DNA of 6,514 nt from NCBI GenBank assembly GCA_947461165.1, contig CANHJR010000074.1:1-6514 (forward strand). The letters run 5' to 3'. This document shows positions 5,865 through 6,514 of this stretch, piece after piece. The notes beneath the pieces were generated by a model. The model saw only the letters and a program-made list of their open reading frames with translations, was not told the origin of the DNA and ran no database searches. Source of the stretch: Saprospirales bacterium. Lineage in GTDB: Bacteria > Bacteroidota > Bacteroidia > Chitinophagales > JADJOU01. Made by a program: the position numbers and the translations under genes. Within the stretch, counting starts at the first letter, position 1, and each line of letters starts with the position of its first letter.

Positions 5865-6395
5865 CTAGTTTATGGTTTGATTTAAATCTGATTTGAGCGC
5901 TTTGATACCTTGGGAGCAGAGATCCTTTCCGGCTGACATCGAGTTTTCTATAATTTTATATGCAAGATCTTTGGATGGTGCACCTTCTGGAAGGGACTGT
6001 GAAGCGGCCATGATATCTTGAATCATCTTGTCTTTGGCTAGGGTGATCAGAGACCATGTATTTTCGGACATATACAATTGTTGAGAAAGATTGTGTTCAT
6101 ACTCATCTGCGATCTCCTTGGAAAGGACAAATTGAAACTCTTTGGCACTTAATCCTGGTTGATTCATTCGTGGTATTAGATTGTTTGGAGAGATTCTTTC
6201 CAGATACAGAACCATTCGCTCCAACGCATGGAGCTTGTTCGGCAAAATATGCTTATTGAATTGTTCCTTGCGGTTTTGAAATGAAATTTGACGTTCGCGT
6301 TGCAGCCATTTAGTCAAAAACAAATAGACCATACCTAGAATGGCAAGTTGAGGAATCAAAAATTTGAGGACTTCCATCCAGTCGTTTTGTGTCAT
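5865..6395 (-). CDS. Single-pass membrane protein, unknown function (conserved Bacteroidota type)
   Basis: A 176-residue protein with one membrane segment near the N-terminus (about residues 9-28), followed by a highly charged, mostly helical part that should face the cytoplasm, since basic residues (K29, R33, R35) follow the membrane helix. The pattern NKLHALERMVLYLERISPNNL, then E-x-x-HNLSQQLYMS...W and a helical tail resembles a widespread but uncharacterised Bacteroidota family that I recognise only by pattern and cannot name securely. It might be a membrane-tethered scaffold. The ATG at 6395 has no Shine-Dalgarno motif. It is the first gene of a likely three-gene transcript with the nucleotidase-domain and DUF2480 genes (gap of 7 nt, then a 14-bp overlap). 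I saw no full TAnnTTTG element for it in the 119 bp upstream. Confidence 0.75.
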   Translation of the reverse strand: MTQNDWMEVLKFLIPQLAILGMVYLFLTKWLQRERQISFQNRKEQFNKHILPNKLHALERMVLYLERISPNNLIPRMNQPGLSAKEFQFVLSKEIADEYEHNLSQQLYMSENTWSLITLAKDKMIQDIMAASQSLPEGAPSKDLAYKIIENSMSAGKDLCSQGIKALKSDLNQTIN

Positions 6396-6472
6396 TGGTT
6401 TGGTGTTATTATTGATTTAGGAATTGTAAAAATGATTAAAGTTTCAATAAAATGAGTGAAATAATGCAATTT

Positions 6473-6505
6473 TTGGTTTTTCACGCGTTATTTTCCATAC
6501 CTTTG
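6473..6505 (+). promoter_or_regulatory. Possible divergent promoter reading out of the window
   Basis: On the + strand TACCTTTG at 6498-6505 matches the TAnnTTTG -7 consensus, and TTG at 6473-6475 lies 22 bp upstream, within the 17-23 bp range reported for Bacteroidota promoters. It would drive a + strand gene starting beyond 6514, divergent to the membrane-protein gene. No such gene is visible, so this is only suggestive. Confidence 0.4.
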
Positions 6506-6514
6506 AGAACGTAA

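Noticed and set aside
1..6514. CRISPR array, insertion sequence, phage or toxin-antitoxin content
   Set aside because: There are no regularly spaced direct repeats, transposase or integrase motifs, or target-site duplications; the tRNA gene is not flanked by a visible attachment repeat or integrase.

Overview
The window looks like an ordinary chromosomal stretch from a member of the Bacteroidota. The genome is AT-rich and Shine-Dalgarno motifs are nearly absent before the starts, which are instead A/T-rich. The -7 elements that can be seen are of the TAnnTTTG type, and the tRNA gene does not encode CCA. Several genes belong to families seen mostly in this phylum: DUF2480, a stand-alone 5'-nucleotidase C-terminal domain, and a PolB-type DEDDy exonuclease. 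I cannot place it more finely than phylum with confidence. Nothing suggests phage, plasmid, insertion sequence, CRISPR or defence-island DNA.

Left half (1-3316, + strand): a tightly packed co-directional run. It begins with the 3' end of a DMT/EamA-type membrane transporter. Next comes rarA (AAA+ ATPase of stalled replication forks), which overlaps the transporter by 16 bp. A DEDDy 3'-5' exonuclease follows after 9 nt, then a thioredoxin-fold protein overlapping it by 8 bp. The run ends with a small predicted lipoprotein that starts in an ATGA overlap. It closes with an intrinsic terminator at 3389-3420 whose symmetry lets it also terminate the tRNA gene arriving from the opposite strand.

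Right half (3427-6395, - strand), read from high to low coordinates: a single-pass membrane protein of unknown function, then a secreted 5'-nucleotidase C-terminal-domain protein with a TTG start, then a DUF2480 protein overlapping it by 14 bp. These three probably form one transcript. After a 137-bp gap comes an MltD-like lytic transglycosylase with its own possible promoter, then tRNA-Phe(GAA) with a -7 element about 27 bp upstream. The last 119 bp (6396-6514) hold no gene. They carry a TAnnTTTG element pointing out of the window on the + strand.

Functionally, the left block combines DNA replication/repair (RarA plus exonuclease) with a redox-type protein and an envelope lipoprotein. The right block is mainly cell-envelope: a membrane anchor, a periplasmic nucleotidase-type domain and a peptidoglycan lytic enzyme. 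I found no convincing new biological system. The points most worth a second look are the atypical CX3C thioredoxin-fold protein coupled to rarA and the exonuclease, the nucleotidase domain without its catalytic partner nearby, the C5-A68 mismatch in the tRNA acceptor stem, and the uncharacterised lipoprotein and membrane protein.
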